Of a stretch of 64,000 nt of DNA, positions 44,444 to 52,882 are shown piece by piece. The notes beneath the pieces were generated by a model. The model saw only the letters and a list, made by a program, of their open reading frames with translations. It did no database searches and was not told where the DNA came from. How positions within the stretch are numbered: the first letter of the stretch is position 1; every line of letters begins with the position of its first letter. Position numbers and translations under genes: made by a program. This DNA comes from Pseudomonadota bacterium (GTDB taxonomy: Bacteria > Pseudomonadota > Alphaproteobacteria > Micropepsales > Micropepsaceae). The DNA lies in contig JAFEEQ010000004.1 of assembly GCA_018241025.1 (NCBI GenBank), positions 1-64,000 of the forward strand. The letters run 5' to 3'.

Positions 44444-45001
44444 CTAGGCTTCCAGCTCGCTGTCCCAATAGAGATAGTCCGCCCAGCTTTCATGCAGATA
44501 GTTCGGCGGAAACTTGCGGCCGTTGGTGCGCAGCTCGGCGATCGTCGGACGATGCGGCCGGTGCTTGGGATGCATCCCGATCTGGTCCGGCATCCGCCCG
44601 CCCTTGAGCAGATTGCACGGCGCGCAGGCCGTCACGACGTTCTCCCAGGTCGTGCGCCCGCCGCGCGAACGCGGGATGACGTGATCGAAGGTCAGGTCCT
44701 CTTCATCGCCGCAATACTGGCATTCGAAGCGGTCGCGCAGGAACAGGTTGAACCGGGTGAAGGCGGGATTGCGGGCCGGCTTGATGTAGGTCTTGAGCGA
44801 GACCACCGACGGCAACCGCATCTCGAAGCTCGGCGAGCGCACGACGCGATCGTATTCCTCGAGGATGTTCACACGCTCGAGAAAGACGGCCTTGATCGTG
44901 TCCTGCCAGGACCAGAGCGACAGCGGAAAATAGCTGAGCGGCCGATGATCGGCATTCAGCACCAGTGCCGGGCAGTTGTCCGGTACGCGCGCGGCTAACA
45001 C
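44444..45001 (-). CDS. HNH endonuclease family protein
   Basis: 185 residues from a GTG at 45001. The core is the HNH motif with zinc cysteines: FECQYCGDEEDLTFDHVIPR, then SRGGRTTWENVVTACAPCN. The N-terminus LVLNADHRPLSYFPLSLW is a familiar alphaproteobacterial HNH type. It may be a housekeeping or defence nuclease; the target is unknown. A terminator follows. Confidence 0.9.
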   Translation of the reverse strand: MLAARVPDNCPALVLNADHRPLSYFPLSLWSWQDTIKAVFLERVNILEEYDRVVRSPSFEMRLPSVVSLKTYIKPARNPAFTRFNLFLRDRFECQYCGDEEDLTFDHVIPRSRGGRTTWENVVTACAPCNLLKGGRMPDQIGMHPKHRPHRPTIAELRTNGRKFPPNYLHESWADYLYWDSELEA

Positions 45002-45119
45002 AGCTTCGTCCTTTTGGCCGTCACTCCCTCAGAGGTGCCAAAAACATACCGGCAAATCGCGCGGCCTGCCAAGCACGCGCGAAGTATAAGCGATTCGCCG
45101 TGACAGAAAGGTAACGCCC

Positions 45120-45815
45120 TCAGTCCAACCGGCAGGAAACCTCGGGCGCGCGGCGCGCCAGGAGGCCGCGGAAGGCCTGCACGATGAATCCACCGCCCAT
45201 TTCGAGACCGACCGGATCGATGCCATGACCCACGCCGCCTGCGATATGCCACTGCACCGCCGCGCCGGCTTCGCCGAGCGATTGCGCCGCCGCCAGCATC
45301 GCCTGCACCGGGATCATCTGATCGGCATCGCCATGAACGAGCAGGATCGGCGGCGCATCGGACGGCAGCGCTTCAAGCGCGCCCGCCAGCATTCCGGAAT
45401 AACCGACAATCGCCGCCGGTTTCACCGCCCGCTTGAGTCCGACATGGAGCGACATCATCGTCCCCTGGCTGAAGCCGACGAGCGCCAGGCGCTCCGGCGG
45501 CAGCTCCAGCCGTGCCAGTTCGGCATCGAGAAAACTGTTGAGCGCATCGGCAGCGCTTTCGACGCCGCGCTGCATCTCGGCCGGATCGAGGCGCTGGATC
45601 GGAAACCACTGATAGCCGCTCGGCGCACCGGCGCAGGGCTCCGGCGCATTCGGCGCCACGAAAGCCGCGGTCGGCAGCGCGCGCTGCCAATGCGGTGCCA
45701 GTCCGATCAGGTCGTTGCCGTCGGCGCCATAGCCGTGACAGAGAACCACCAGATGCGTCGCCTTGCCCCGCAAGGGTGGCAGGCGCGGTCCGGAGAGCGG
45801 CCGGCCGAGGACCAT
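45120..45815 (-). CDS. Phospholipase/carboxylesterase family protein
   Basis: 231 residues from the ATG at 45815; an in-frame ATG at 45845 would add ten. The alpha/beta hydrolase nucleophile is in LALVGFSQGTMMS, the acid in ILLVHGDADQMIP and the histidine in AGGVGHGIDP, the carboxylesterase/phospholipase (YpfH/APT-like) pattern. No signal peptide. Divergent from gluQ; the alternative start even overlaps it. Confidence 0.86.
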   Translation of the reverse strand: MVLGRPLSGPRLPPLRGKATHLVVLCHGYGADGNDLIGLAPHWQRALPTAAFVAPNAPEPCAGAPSGYQWFPIQRLDPAEMQRGVESAADALNSFLDAELARLELPPERLALVGFSQGTMMSLHVGLKRAVKPAAIVGYSGMLAGALEALPSDAPPILLVHGDADQMIPVQAMLAAAQSLGEAGAAVQWHIAGGVGHGIDPVGLEMGGGFIVQAFRGLLARRAPEVSCRLD

Positions 45816-45843
45816 TCTTTCACCCGTCGTGTAGTCTCCTCCC

Positions 45844-46677
45844 ATGAATGTCACGCGCTTCGCGCCAAGTCCAACCGGCCTGCTGCATCTCGGCCATGCC
45901 TTCGCCGCGCTGACCGCTGCGGCGGCGGGCGACAGATTTCTGCTGCGCATCGAAGACATCGACACAGCGCGCTGTCGCGAGGATTTCATCACCGCGATCT
46001 TCGACGATCTGCACTGGCTGGGTCTCACCTGGCCCGAGCCGGTGCTGCGTCAGTCGACCCGCGCCGACACCTATCGAGACGCGCTCCGAAAGCTCGAAGA
46101 CCTCGCCTATCCGTGCTTCTGTACCCGCAAGGAAATCGTAGACGAGATCGCCCGCGCCGCCGGCGCACCGCACGGACCTGACGGTCCGGTCTATCCCGGC
46201 ACCTGCCGCCATCTTGATGAAGACAGTCGCGCGGAAAAAATGGCGTCAGGCCTGCCCTATGCGCTGCGTCTCGATTCGGCGAAGGCCGCTGCGTTGGCCG
46301 GGCCGCTGACATTCGAAGAACAGGGCCACGGCCCGCAGGACGAGCACGGCACGATCCCCGTCAAGCCGCTTCTCTTCGGCGACATCGTCCTGGCGCGAAA
46401 GGAGATGCCCGCCGCCTATCACCTTGCCGTCGTCGTCGACGATGCTTTTCAGGATGTGTCGCTGGTGACCCGCGGCAACGATCTCTTCGCCGCCACCCAT
46501 GTTCAGCGCCTGCTGCAGGCGCTGTTAGGATTGCCCGTGCCGCGTTACGCCCATCACCATCTGATCCTCGACAAGGACGGCCGGAAATTCTCGAAACGCG
46601 ACCATGCCGTCACCCTGAAAAGCCTGCGCGAAAGCGGCGACACGCCGGCGAATATCCGCCGGCGTGTCGGTCTTTAG
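45844..46677 (+). CDS. gluQ: Glutamyl-Q tRNA(Asp) synthetase GluQRS
   Basis: 277 residues. Class I synthetase catalytic core without an anticodon-binding domain. The HIGH motif is HLGH, and the KMSKS motif is KFSKR. It also has LRIEDIDTARCREDF and CFCTRKEI, with zinc-type cysteines. It attaches glutamate to queuosine at position 34 of tRNA(Asp). The 3' end carries a strong hairpin. Confidence 0.92.
   Translation: MNVTRFAPSPTGLLHLGHAFAALTAAAAGDRFLLRIEDIDTARCREDFITAIFDDLHWLGLTWPEPVLRQSTRADTYRDALRKLEDLAYPCFCTRKEIVDEIARAAGAPHGPDGPVYPGTCRHLDEDSRAEKMASGLPYALRLDSAKAAALAGPLTFEEQGHGPQDEHGTIPVKPLLFGDIVLARKEMPAAYHLAVVVDDAFQDVSLVTRGNDLFAATHVQRLLQALLGLPVPRYAHHHLILDKDGRKFSKRDHAVTLKSLRESGDTPANIRRRVGL
46638..46675 (+). 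terminator. Hairpin at the end of gluQ
   Basis: CGACACGCCGGCG (46638-46650) pairs perfectly over 13 bp with 46657-46669, followed by GTCTTTAG. It overlaps the last codons of gluQ and could end the transcript of both convergent genes. Confidence 0.6.
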
Positions 46678-46820
46678 GATCGGGGCGTCACAACCACATG
46701 GTTCTGGCCGGAAGCCGGGGCTTCGGCCCGGGCGCTGCCATAGGTCACCAGAGTCGCGACGATCAGGCCTGCAAACACATTCACCAGCCGGCACAGCGTC
46801 ATCGTCATGTCCCATCGCAT
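46674..46820 (-). CDS. 48-residue probable secreted peptide
   Basis: ATG at 46820 preceded by AAGGA at eight bases. The first 31 residues form a signal peptide with a hydrophobic core (VFAGLIVATLVTYGSARA) and likely cleavage after ARA. The mature segment is only about 16 residues (EAPASGQNHVVVTPRS). Its stop overlaps gluQ's stop region on the opposite strand. A perfect palindrome covers its ribosome site and start codon. It lies 52 bp downstream of a winged-helix regulator and is probably co-transcribed. No family recognised. Confidence 0.55.
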   Translation of the reverse strand: MRWDMTMTLCRLVNVFAGLIVATLVTYGSARAEAPASGQNHVVVTPRS

Positions 46821-46838
46821 GTAAAACGTCCTTTACAT
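46819..46838. promoter_or_regulatory. Perfect ATGTAAA-N6-TTTACAT palindrome over the start of the 48-residue peptide
   Basis: Inverted repeat ATGTAAA/TTTACAT separated by six bases (46819-46838). On the minus strand its right end is the start codon ATG, and the ribosome site lies inside. A related half-site (CTTTACCTATG) follows at about 46863-46873. Likely an operator or an mRNA hairpin that blocks translation. Confidence 0.6.
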
Positions 46839-46872
46839 AGCGCCGCGCGGATCAATGTCAAGCTTCCTTTAC

Positions 46873-47175
46873 CTATGCCGCGCTGCCGGTATCGAGGATG
46901 TCGCGCAGATAGGCGACATAATCCTCGAAGGCGCGCTGACCCACCTTGGTCAGCGCCACACGCGTGCGCGGACGCTTGCCGACGAAGTCCTTTTCGACCG
47001 CGACATAGCCGGCGTTTTCGAGCGTCGTGATATGCGCGCCGAGATTGCCTTCGGTGGCGCCGACGACGCTCTTGAGCTTGACGAATTCGAGGGGACCACA
47101 GTCGGGAATGCCCTTGAGCGCGGCCATGATTTTGAGACGCACGGGCTGATGGATGGTGGCGTCGGGCTGTTCCAT
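46873..47175 (-). CDS. Winged-helix transcriptional regulator (HTH)
   Basis: 100 residues, compact winged helix. The recognition region reads EFVKLKSVVGATEGNLGAHITTLENAGYVAVEK, with a wing at RPRTRVALTKVGQRAFEDYV. This is the single-domain winged-helix type that usually partners a membrane protein. Its ATG lies one base after the membrane gene stop. It probably regulates this operon through the palindrome at 47751-47769. Confidence 0.87.
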   Translation of the reverse strand: MEQPDATIHQPVRLKIMAALKGIPDCGPLEFVKLKSVVGATEGNLGAHITTLENAGYVAVEKDFVGKRPRTRVALTKVGQRAFEDYVAYLRDILDTGSAA

Positions 47176-47176
47176 G

Positions 47177-47728
47177 TCACGCCCTCCGCAGCCACAGGCC
47201 GGTGCCGATCAGCGTCACGCCACCGACGACCGCCATCCAGCCCGCGAAGTGCGCGTGCCAGTGGAAGAAGCCATAGAGAGTGAGCGCCGCGACCACGAGG
47301 CCGGCAAGGATCAGCCGCCAGCCCATCCACGCGCCCATCACGACATAGGCCCAGGCGATGAGCAGCGGAATGATCGCGCCGACCTGGTCGCCGGTGACAT
47401 GGCCGATGACGGTAAGGATCGACGACAGGAAGCCGACGGACGCAAGCCAGGTGATCGCGATCCGCCAGTCGAAGCTGGCGCGCTTGCCCGGCTTCATCCG
47501 CATCCCGATGGCGACACTCGCGGCCGTGCCGACCACGCTGGCGGTAAGCCAGACCCAGCCGGCATTCGGGGGCGAAAGCTCGGAGGTGCCGTAACCCACG
47601 ATCCAGATCGCGCCCCACAGCATGAAGAACGGTGCGGCGCCGCGATAGCTGAAAGCGGACTGACTCCGGCGCTGGGTACGCTCGACATCGCGCAGGGCTT
47701 CTGCGGCTTCGTCTCGGGACAGGGACAT
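47177..47728 (-). CDS. Multi-pass membrane protein of unknown function
   Basis: 183 residues from the ATG at 47728, which has AAGGAGAG four bases upstream. A soluble N-terminal segment (LSRDEAAEALRDVERTQRRS) is followed by about five hydrophobic helices (for example FFMLWGAIWIVGYGT, VWLTASVVGTAASVAIGM, IIPLLIAWAYVVMGAWMGW). It precedes a winged-helix regulator with which it forms an operon. Such pairs are common, but no function is known to me for this one. Confidence 0.8.
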   Translation of the reverse strand: MSLSRDEAAEALRDVERTQRRSQSAFSYRGAAPFFMLWGAIWIVGYGTSELSPPNAGWVWLTASVVGTAASVAIGMRMKPGKRASFDWRIAITWLASVGFLSSILTVIGHVTGDQVGAIIPLLIAWAYVVMGAWMGWRLILAGLVVAALTLYGFFHWHAHFAGWMAVVGGVTLIGTGLWLRRA

Positions 47729-47749
47729 GTGCTCTCCTTGGTTGGCAGA

Positions 47750-47778
47750 ATACTCTATCAAATAGAGTAATCTGTCAA
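47750..47778 (-). promoter_or_regulatory. Sigma-70-type promoter with operator palindrome in the spacer
   Basis: On the minus strand, a perfect -35 TTGACA (47773-47778) is followed by a 17-bp spacer and a weak -10 GAGTAT (47750-47755). The 19-bp perfect palindrome TACTCTAT-CAA-ATAGAGTA at 47751-47769 covers most of the spacer and the -10 region. This places a repressor site over the core promoter of the membrane/regulator operon. Confidence 0.7.
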
Positions 47779-47822
47779 TCGGCCATTTCAAGGGATGTCC
47801 GGAGGAAATTGAAGAGCTTAGA

Positions 47823-48539
47823 TCACCAGTCGTTCAGCCCGACGAAGCGGGCGAAGCCGGCAGCCGCGGCCCAGCGCGACCACTCGCTGCGCAGGCGGGT
47901 GGTTTCGAGCGGGCTGTCGGTGCCCTGGCCGAGACCCAGGATCTCCATCTCGGCGCAGCCTCTGAAGGGGCGGCCCTGCGGGGCCGGCAGCCGAGCGCCG
48001 CTGCGCTGGAGGCGGACATACTCCGAATCCTCGATCCCGTCGGAGGCCAGCACGACGGTCGTCGGCATCCCGCCGCAGCCGATGCTCTGGCTGATGTTGT
48101 CCAGGAAGGCGAGAATGTTGGTGTTGGATTGCGAGCGCCATTTGCCGCTCTTCACCAGCAGAGGCGTTCCGGCAATCAGCTTGCGGATTTCGGCGGCAAC
48201 GACCTCCGGCCGATTCCGAACCGAGATCAGCGCATCGTAGTAGAAGTTGTTCGACGAAGCGTCATAGCTGCCGAAGGTCCGCACATGCACTTCCGACGCC
48301 ATGCCGAGCTGCGCGACGATGTTCGACACGCGCGCCGCGACCTTCGCCGCGAAGGCGCTGTCGTCGACCAGCGGATTCGACTTGGAAATGTCGATGCCGA
48401 TGATCAGGCGCTTCGGCCGGATCGCCGCCGCATCGTCCAGCCGCGCCTCGACGATGGTCGCATGATGCGCGGCCCCGATCGCCAGCGTGCCGCCACCGAT
48501 CAGTCCGAAGGCCGTTGCGAAGACGAGCGCGAACTTCAT
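47823..48539 (-). CDS. Exported VWA-domain-like protein
   Basis: 238 residues. The N-terminal signal or anchor is MKFALVFATAFGLIGGGTLAIGA-like. The VWA fold is supported by the MIDAS motif DISKS in LIIGIDISKSNPLVDD, and ASDGIEDSEYV later. MIDAS domains bind a metal and a protein partner. The stretch between contains VRTFGSYDASSNNFYYDAL. Encoded directly after a membrane protein (3 bp gap), with which it surely forms an operon. Family not otherwise recognised. Confidence 0.7.
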   Translation of the reverse strand: MKFALVFATAFGLIGGGTLAIGAAHHATIVEARLDDAAAIRPKRLIIGIDISKSNPLVDDSAFAAKVAARVSNIVAQLGMASEVHVRTFGSYDASSNNFYYDALISVRNRPEVVAAEIRKLIAGTPLLVKSGKWRSQSNTNILAFLDNISQSIGCGGMPTTVVLASDGIEDSEYVRLQRSGARLPAPQGRPFRGCAEMEILGLGQGTDSPLETTRLRSEWSRWAAAAGFARFVGLNDW

Positions 48540-48542
48540 GCG

Positions 48543-49646
48543 TCAGGCGCGGCGGTCGGCGAGCTGCAGCAGGTGAAGCTGCGCGAACTGCTTCTGGCGG
48601 TGCTTGTAGTCGCGCGCGATATGCATGTTGCGCACATTGTGCTCGATGGTGAGCATGTAGAGCGCCGCGACCGTCGTGACGATGAAGAAGATCACCGAGG
48701 CGAAAGCGAGCCAGAACCACGAATCCGCCGCGGCGAGCGAGGTCGTCGAAAGCTTCGGAAGACCGAGCGAAAAGCCGTCATTGGTCGCGGCAGCCGGCGT
48801 TACCTTGGCGTCGCGCCCGGTCGCGGGGACTGTCGCGAACAGCGCATCGATCGAGCTGCTGCCGGCACCCGTCGCGCCATCGTCGCGCGGCGTTTCGAGC
48901 TGGGCCGAGGTCGCGCCCGCCATGTTGTTGTAGGCGACGAGATAGCCGAGACCGCCGATCATCACGAGCGCCATCACAAATGCCGCGGTGATCATCACGT
49001 TGCGGCCATAGACGCCGGTGATCTTGAGAAAGAAGTGCACGATCAGGACCGCGAAGATGACCTGCAGGCTTTTGAAAACGACCGAGCTCTGCAGCGAAGC
49101 CGGCACGACCATGAATTCGTTCGACAGCGCCCGCGTCCACACATCGCCGCGGATGATGTTGTAGTCGACATACATCGCGATGCCGACGATCACGAGCGCG
49201 AGCACGGCGGCCGCGATATAGAGCGGACGATAGTGCGCGACCTGCCGGCTCTTCTCCATGTTGCGCATGATGATCGCGGCATCGTCATGATCCATGGCGC
49301 CAAGATCAGGGCCTTCGTCATCCGCTTCGGTCTCGGCCTTCTTGCCGAACCAGGCGGCCAGCCGGCGCGGCTGCTCGCCCTGGCGCGCGGAGGCGGTGCG
49401 TTCGCCGCGCTTCACCCAATCGGGACCCCAGGATGGCGTGTCGACGGGCGTCCGCAGCCGCTCGATCAGCTGCGCTTCGAGACGGGCGCGAACCTGCGGC
49501 GTCATCGCTTCGGCGTCGGCCAGCGACCTGGCCTCGCGGTCGAATTCCTCCGGCGACAGGCCGTGGAAGAGCTCGTGACTGAGCGCCGTGCGGCGCACCG
49601 GAACCTCGGACAAATCGTCCTTCTTCTTCGGCCAATAGGCGACCAT
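48543..49646 (-). CDS. Uncharacterised membrane protein paired with the VWA protein
   Basis: 367 residues. A soluble N-terminal region (about 130 residues, with LSPEEFDREARSLADAEA) is followed by membrane helices near YIAAAVLALVIVGIAMYV, FKSLQVIFAVLIVHFFLK and VMITAAFVMALVMIGGLGYL, a Thr/Ala-rich loop, and a last helix (WFWLAFASVIFFIVTTVAALY). The cytoplasmic tail reads HNVRNMHIARDYKHRQKQ. No family recognised. Ends 3 bp before the VWA gene. Together they may be a sensing or assembly pair. Confidence 0.6.
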   Translation of the reverse strand: MVAYWPKKKDDLSEVPVRRTALSHELFHGLSPEEFDREARSLADAEAMTPQVRARLEAQLIERLRTPVDTPSWGPDWVKRGERTASARQGEQPRRLAAWFGKKAETEADDEGPDLGAMDHDDAAIIMRNMEKSRQVAHYRPLYIAAAVLALVIVGIAMYVDYNIIRGDVWTRALSNEFMVVPASLQSSVVFKSLQVIFAVLIVHFFLKITGVYGRNVMITAAFVMALVMIGGLGYLVAYNNMAGATSAQLETPRDDGATGAGSSSIDALFATVPATGRDAKVTPAAATNDGFSLGLPKLSTTSLAAADSWFWLAFASVIFFIVTTVAALYMLTIEHNVRNMHIARDYKHRQKQFAQLHLLQLADRRA

Positions 49647-49747
49647 GAGAATTCCCCCAGGAAAGCGGGCTCTGTTGGTAAACAGTTAGTTAAGCGAATC
49701 TCGGGCGCAATTGCGGCGGCCCGCCACAATTCGAACGGAAGGCAGAT

Positions 49748-50215
49748 ATGAACAGGTTCCTCGTTCTGGCCGTGCTGTTGCTGCTCGCGGCGCCGGTCGC
49801 CGCGGCCGATGACGATCTGATGGCGCTCGATCGCTCCTTCTCCGCCGCCGTCGCACGGGACGGCTTGCCCGCCGCCTATCTTGCCTATCTCGCGGAAGAC
49901 GCTGCGGATTTCGGCGCGGGCAACATGCCGCCGCTCTATGGCCGCGCCGCTTACGAAGCCTCGGTGCGGGCCGGGCACGCGGAAAACCCGCCCGGCTCGA
50001 GCCTCGTCTGGTCGCCCGAGCACATGAGGCTGTCGGCCGATCGCACGATGGGAGCGGTCGATGGAACCTGGACCTACACCGGCCCACCACCGAAGAATGG
50101 CGCCAAGCCGTTCGTCCTGACCGGCCACTACCTTCGCGTCTGGCACAAGGACGCCGCGGGCGCCTGGAAGATCGCGGACGAGATGGCCACGACCGACACG
50201 CCGCCCAAGCCATGA
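49748..50215 (+). CDS. Exported NTF2-like (SnoaL/DUF4440) protein
   Basis: 155 residues. The signal peptide MNRFLVLAVLLLLAAPVAA ends near AAADD. The rest is a cone-shaped NTF2-like fold pattern (ALDRSFSAAVARDGLPAAYL, then YLRVWHKDAAGAWKIADEM). Such proteins often carry small-molecule-binding or enzymatic roles. Its stop overlaps the next GNAT gene as ATGA. Confidence 0.8.
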   Translation: MNRFLVLAVLLLLAAPVAAADDDLMALDRSFSAAVARDGLPAAYLAYLAEDAADFGAGNMPPLYGRAAYEASVRAGHAENPPGSSLVWSPEHMRLSADRTMGAVDGTWTYTGPPPKNGAKPFVLTGHYLRVWHKDAAGAWKIADEMATTDTPPKP

Positions 50216-50682
50216 GTGTCGTCCGCCCCGCAAACGAGAGCGATCTCGACGCCGCTGCGGCGATGGCCGAAGAGCGCCGTGCCCAGTACGAGACTTTCGA
50301 ACCGGTCTTCTGGAAACGCCGCGAAGACTCGGAAGCCATGAGCCGCGCGTTCTTCGCCCATTTGCTGACGAAGCCCGAAGTGCTTTTTCTGGTCGCCGAA
50401 TGGGGCGGCTCGCCCACCGGTTTCCTGATCGCCCAGCCCGTCGCGACACCGCCGGTATTCGATGCCGGTCCGACCGCGCTGATCGACGATTTCTGCGTCG
50501 AGACCCCGGCGCTCTGGCCAAGTGTCGGTCAGTCGCTCCTGCGCGAGGCCCGCGCGCGCCTGAGGGAGCGCGGCTTCAACCAGATCGTCGTCGTCTGCGG
50601 CGACAAGGACATCGAGAAGAAAGCCTTCATCGCCGGCGAAAAGCTTTCGCTCGCGAGCACCTGGTGGACGGCGCCGATTTAG
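50212..50682 (+). CDS. GNAT-family N-acetyltransferase
   Basis: 156 residues, ATGA overlap with the preceding gene. GNAT-type regions VVRPANESDLDAAAAMAEE and LLREARARLRERGFNQIVVVCG are present, though the canonical motif A is weak. Substrate unknown. Confidence 0.7.
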   Translation: MSVVRPANESDLDAAAAMAEERRAQYETFEPVFWKRREDSEAMSRAFFAHLLTKPEVLFLVAEWGGSPTGFLIAQPVATPPVFDAGPTALIDDFCVETPALWPSVGQSLLREARARLRERGFNQIVVVCGDKDIEKKAFIAGEKLSLASTWWTAPI

Positions 50683-50696
50683 CGTTCATATCGTCG

Positions 50697-50829
50697 TCAT
50701 CGCCGGGCTTGTCCCGGCGATCCAAGATCACTCAGGCCTGCAATCACCGAGCTTGCTCGGTGACGCACAATCTCACAGTCCTGATCGTCTTGGTGATCAT
50801 GGATGGCCGGCACGAAGGCCGGCCATGAC
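50697..50829. repeat. Palindromic intergenic element
   Basis: Contains GTCATCGCCGGGCTTGTCCC, CACCGAGCTTGCTCGGTG, and a closing GGCCGGCACGAAGGCCGGCC hairpin followed by ATGAC. It is related to the element at 20529-20595 by the GGGCTTGTCCCGG core and the TGGTGATCATGGATGGCC string. Confidence 0.75.
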
Positions 50830-50852
50830 GATTTATTATCAGGGCAGGTAGC

Positions 50853-52808
50853 TCACCCCGTCGCCAGTGCCACCAGCCCGTGCATGATCTGGTTCAGGTC
50901 GTAATCCTTTGGGCTGAACACCGCCGAAACCCCGGCGGCCTTCAGTGTCGCCTCGTCTTCGGGCGGAATGATCCCGCCGGCGACGACCTTCACATCGCCG
51001 AGACCCGCAGCCTTCAGCTTGGCGACGACGTCGCGCGCCAGCACGACATGCGAACCCGACAGCACGGAAAGACCGATCAGATGCGGCTTCTTCGCCTTCG
51101 CCTCAGCCACGATGTCGTCCGGCGAGAAGCGGATGCCGTTGTAGATCACGTCCATCCCCGCATCGCGGGCGCGGATCGCGATCTGCTCGGCGCCGTTGGA
51201 ATGCCCGTCGAGGCCCGGCTTCGCGACCAGGAATGTCAGCTTGCGCCCGAGCTTCTTCGACGCTGCCTGCACTTCTTCGCGCAGCGCGCCGATGCGCTCG
51301 TCGTTGCGCGACGGCGCTGTCGCCGCGACCCCGGTCGGCGCACGATACTCGCCGAACACCTTGCGCAGCGTGCGCGCCCACTCGCCCGTCGTGACCCCGG
51401 CTTTGGCGCAGTCGATCGACACCGGCATGAGATTGACGTCTTCCTTCGCCGCACGCTCGAGTGCCGCGAGCGCCGCCGTCACGGCCTTCTCGTCACGCTG
51501 GGCGCGCCAGGCTTTCAGCCGCGCGATCTGCTCGGCCTCCGCGGTCTCGTCGACGGTCATGAACGCACCATTGCCACTGGTCAGCGGCGAGACTTCCGTT
51601 TCCGGATAGGCGTTCACGCCGACGCGCACCTCGTCGCCGCGCTCGATCGCCTCGACCCGCGCCGCATTCGAGGCGACGAGACGTTCCTTCATGTATTCAA
51701 GCGCGGCCTGCGTGCCGGTACCGCCGAATTCGGCGATGCGTGCCATCTCCTCTTTGATCTGCTCTTTCAGCTGCGCGACCTTCTCGCCGATGACCTTCGA
51801 GCCATCGAAGATGTCTTCGTATTCCAGCATGTCCGTCTCGAAGGCGCCGATCTGCTGCAGGCGCAGCGACCATTGCTGATCCCAGGGGCGCGGCAGGCCG
51901 AGCGCCTCGTTCCACGCCGGCAGCTGCACCGCACGCGCCCGCGCATTCTTGCTCAGCGTCACGCCCAGCATGCCGAACAGCACGCGATAGACGTTGTTCT
52001 CCGGCTGCTGCTCGGTCAGCCCCAGAGAGTTCACCTGCACGCCATAACGGAAGAGCCGCAGCTTCGGATCGGTCACGCCATAGCGGTCGCGGGTAATCTC
52101 GTCCCACAGCTCGCCCATCGCGCGCAGCTTGCAGATCTCGGTGATGAACTTGACGCCGGAATTGACGAAGAAGCTCATTCGCCCGACGGCTTTGGGAAAC
52201 TCGTCGGGCGGGATAGCGCCACGCGCCTTGGCGGCATCGAGCACCGACACCGCGGTGGCGAGTGCGAAAGCCGCCTCCTCCACCGCGTCGGCGCCGGCTT
52301 CCTGCAGGTGATAGGAGCAGAAGTTGATCGGATTCCACTTTGGCAGTTCGGCCGTCGTGAAGGCGATCGTGTCTGTCGTCAGGCGGAGCGCCGGCGCGGG
52401 CGGGAAGATGTAGGTACCGCGCGCCAGATACTCTTTGACGATGTCGTTCTGCGTCGTGCCGGTCAGCGACGCGCGCGGCGCGCCCTGCTCGTCCGCGACC
52501 GCGACATACAATGCGAGCAGCCACGCCGCCGGCGCGTTGATCGTCATCGAGGTGTTCATCTTGTCGAGCGGGATCTCGTCGAACAGCGCCCGCATGTCGC
52601 CGATATGGGAGATCGGCACGCCGACCTTGCCGACCTCACCCTTCGCCAGCGCGTCGTCGCTGTCGTAACCGGTCTGGGTCGGCAGATCGAAGGCGACCGA
52701 AAGACCGGTCTGGCCCTTGGCCAGATTGGTGCGGTAAAGCGCATTTGATGCTGCCGCGCTTGAATGGCCGGCATAGGTGCGGAAAATCCAGGGCTTGTCG
52801 CGCGACAT
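50853..52808 (-). CDS. ecm: Ethylmalonyl-CoA mutase (MeaA-type, B12-dependent)
   Basis: 651 residues from the ATG at 52808. The N-terminal region DKPWIFRTYAGHSSAAASNA is the diagnostic start of the MeaA/Ecm group, distinct from methylmalonyl-CoA mutase. The C-terminal B12 domain holds DGHSNG (around residue 534), the cobalamin lower-ligand motif DxHxxG, and GGIIPPED. It converts ethylmalonyl-CoA to methylsuccinyl-CoA. The pathway partner ccr is 3 kb downstream on the other strand. No good ribosome site is seen at this start. Confidence 0.93.
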   Translation of the reverse strand: MSRDKPWIFRTYAGHSSAAASNALYRTNLAKGQTGLSVAFDLPTQTGYDSDDALAKGEVGKVGVPISHIGDMRALFDEIPLDKMNTSMTINAPAAWLLALYVAVADEQGAPRASLTGTTQNDIVKEYLARGTYIFPPAPALRLTTDTIAFTTAELPKWNPINFCSYHLQEAGADAVEEAAFALATAVSVLDAAKARGAIPPDEFPKAVGRMSFFVNSGVKFITEICKLRAMGELWDEITRDRYGVTDPKLRLFRYGVQVNSLGLTEQQPENNVYRVLFGMLGVTLSKNARARAVQLPAWNEALGLPRPWDQQWSLRLQQIGAFETDMLEYEDIFDGSKVIGEKVAQLKEQIKEEMARIAEFGGTGTQAALEYMKERLVASNAARVEAIERGDEVRVGVNAYPETEVSPLTSGNGAFMTVDETAEAEQIARLKAWRAQRDEKAVTAALAALERAAKEDVNLMPVSIDCAKAGVTTGEWARTLRKVFGEYRAPTGVAATAPSRNDERIGALREEVQAASKKLGRKLTFLVAKPGLDGHSNGAEQIAIRARDAGMDVIYNGIRFSPDDIVAEAKAKKPHLIGLSVLSGSHVVLARDVVAKLKAAGLGDVKVVAGGIIPPEDEATLKAAGVSAVFSPKDYDLNQIMHGLVALATG

Positions 52809-52882
52809 CAGGGCTTTGGCGTTTAATTGCGAATGGCGGACCTTAGGCGAAATTTTGCTGCACCGCAAAACAGGAGACTTCC

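Noticed and set aside
43953..44468. 171-codon leftward frame ahead of the 68-residue ORF
   Set aside because: Cys/Trp/Arg-rich, starts inside the HNH 3' end and crosses its terminator. A shorter form from the ATG at 44240 remains possible; discussed as a finding rather than annotated.
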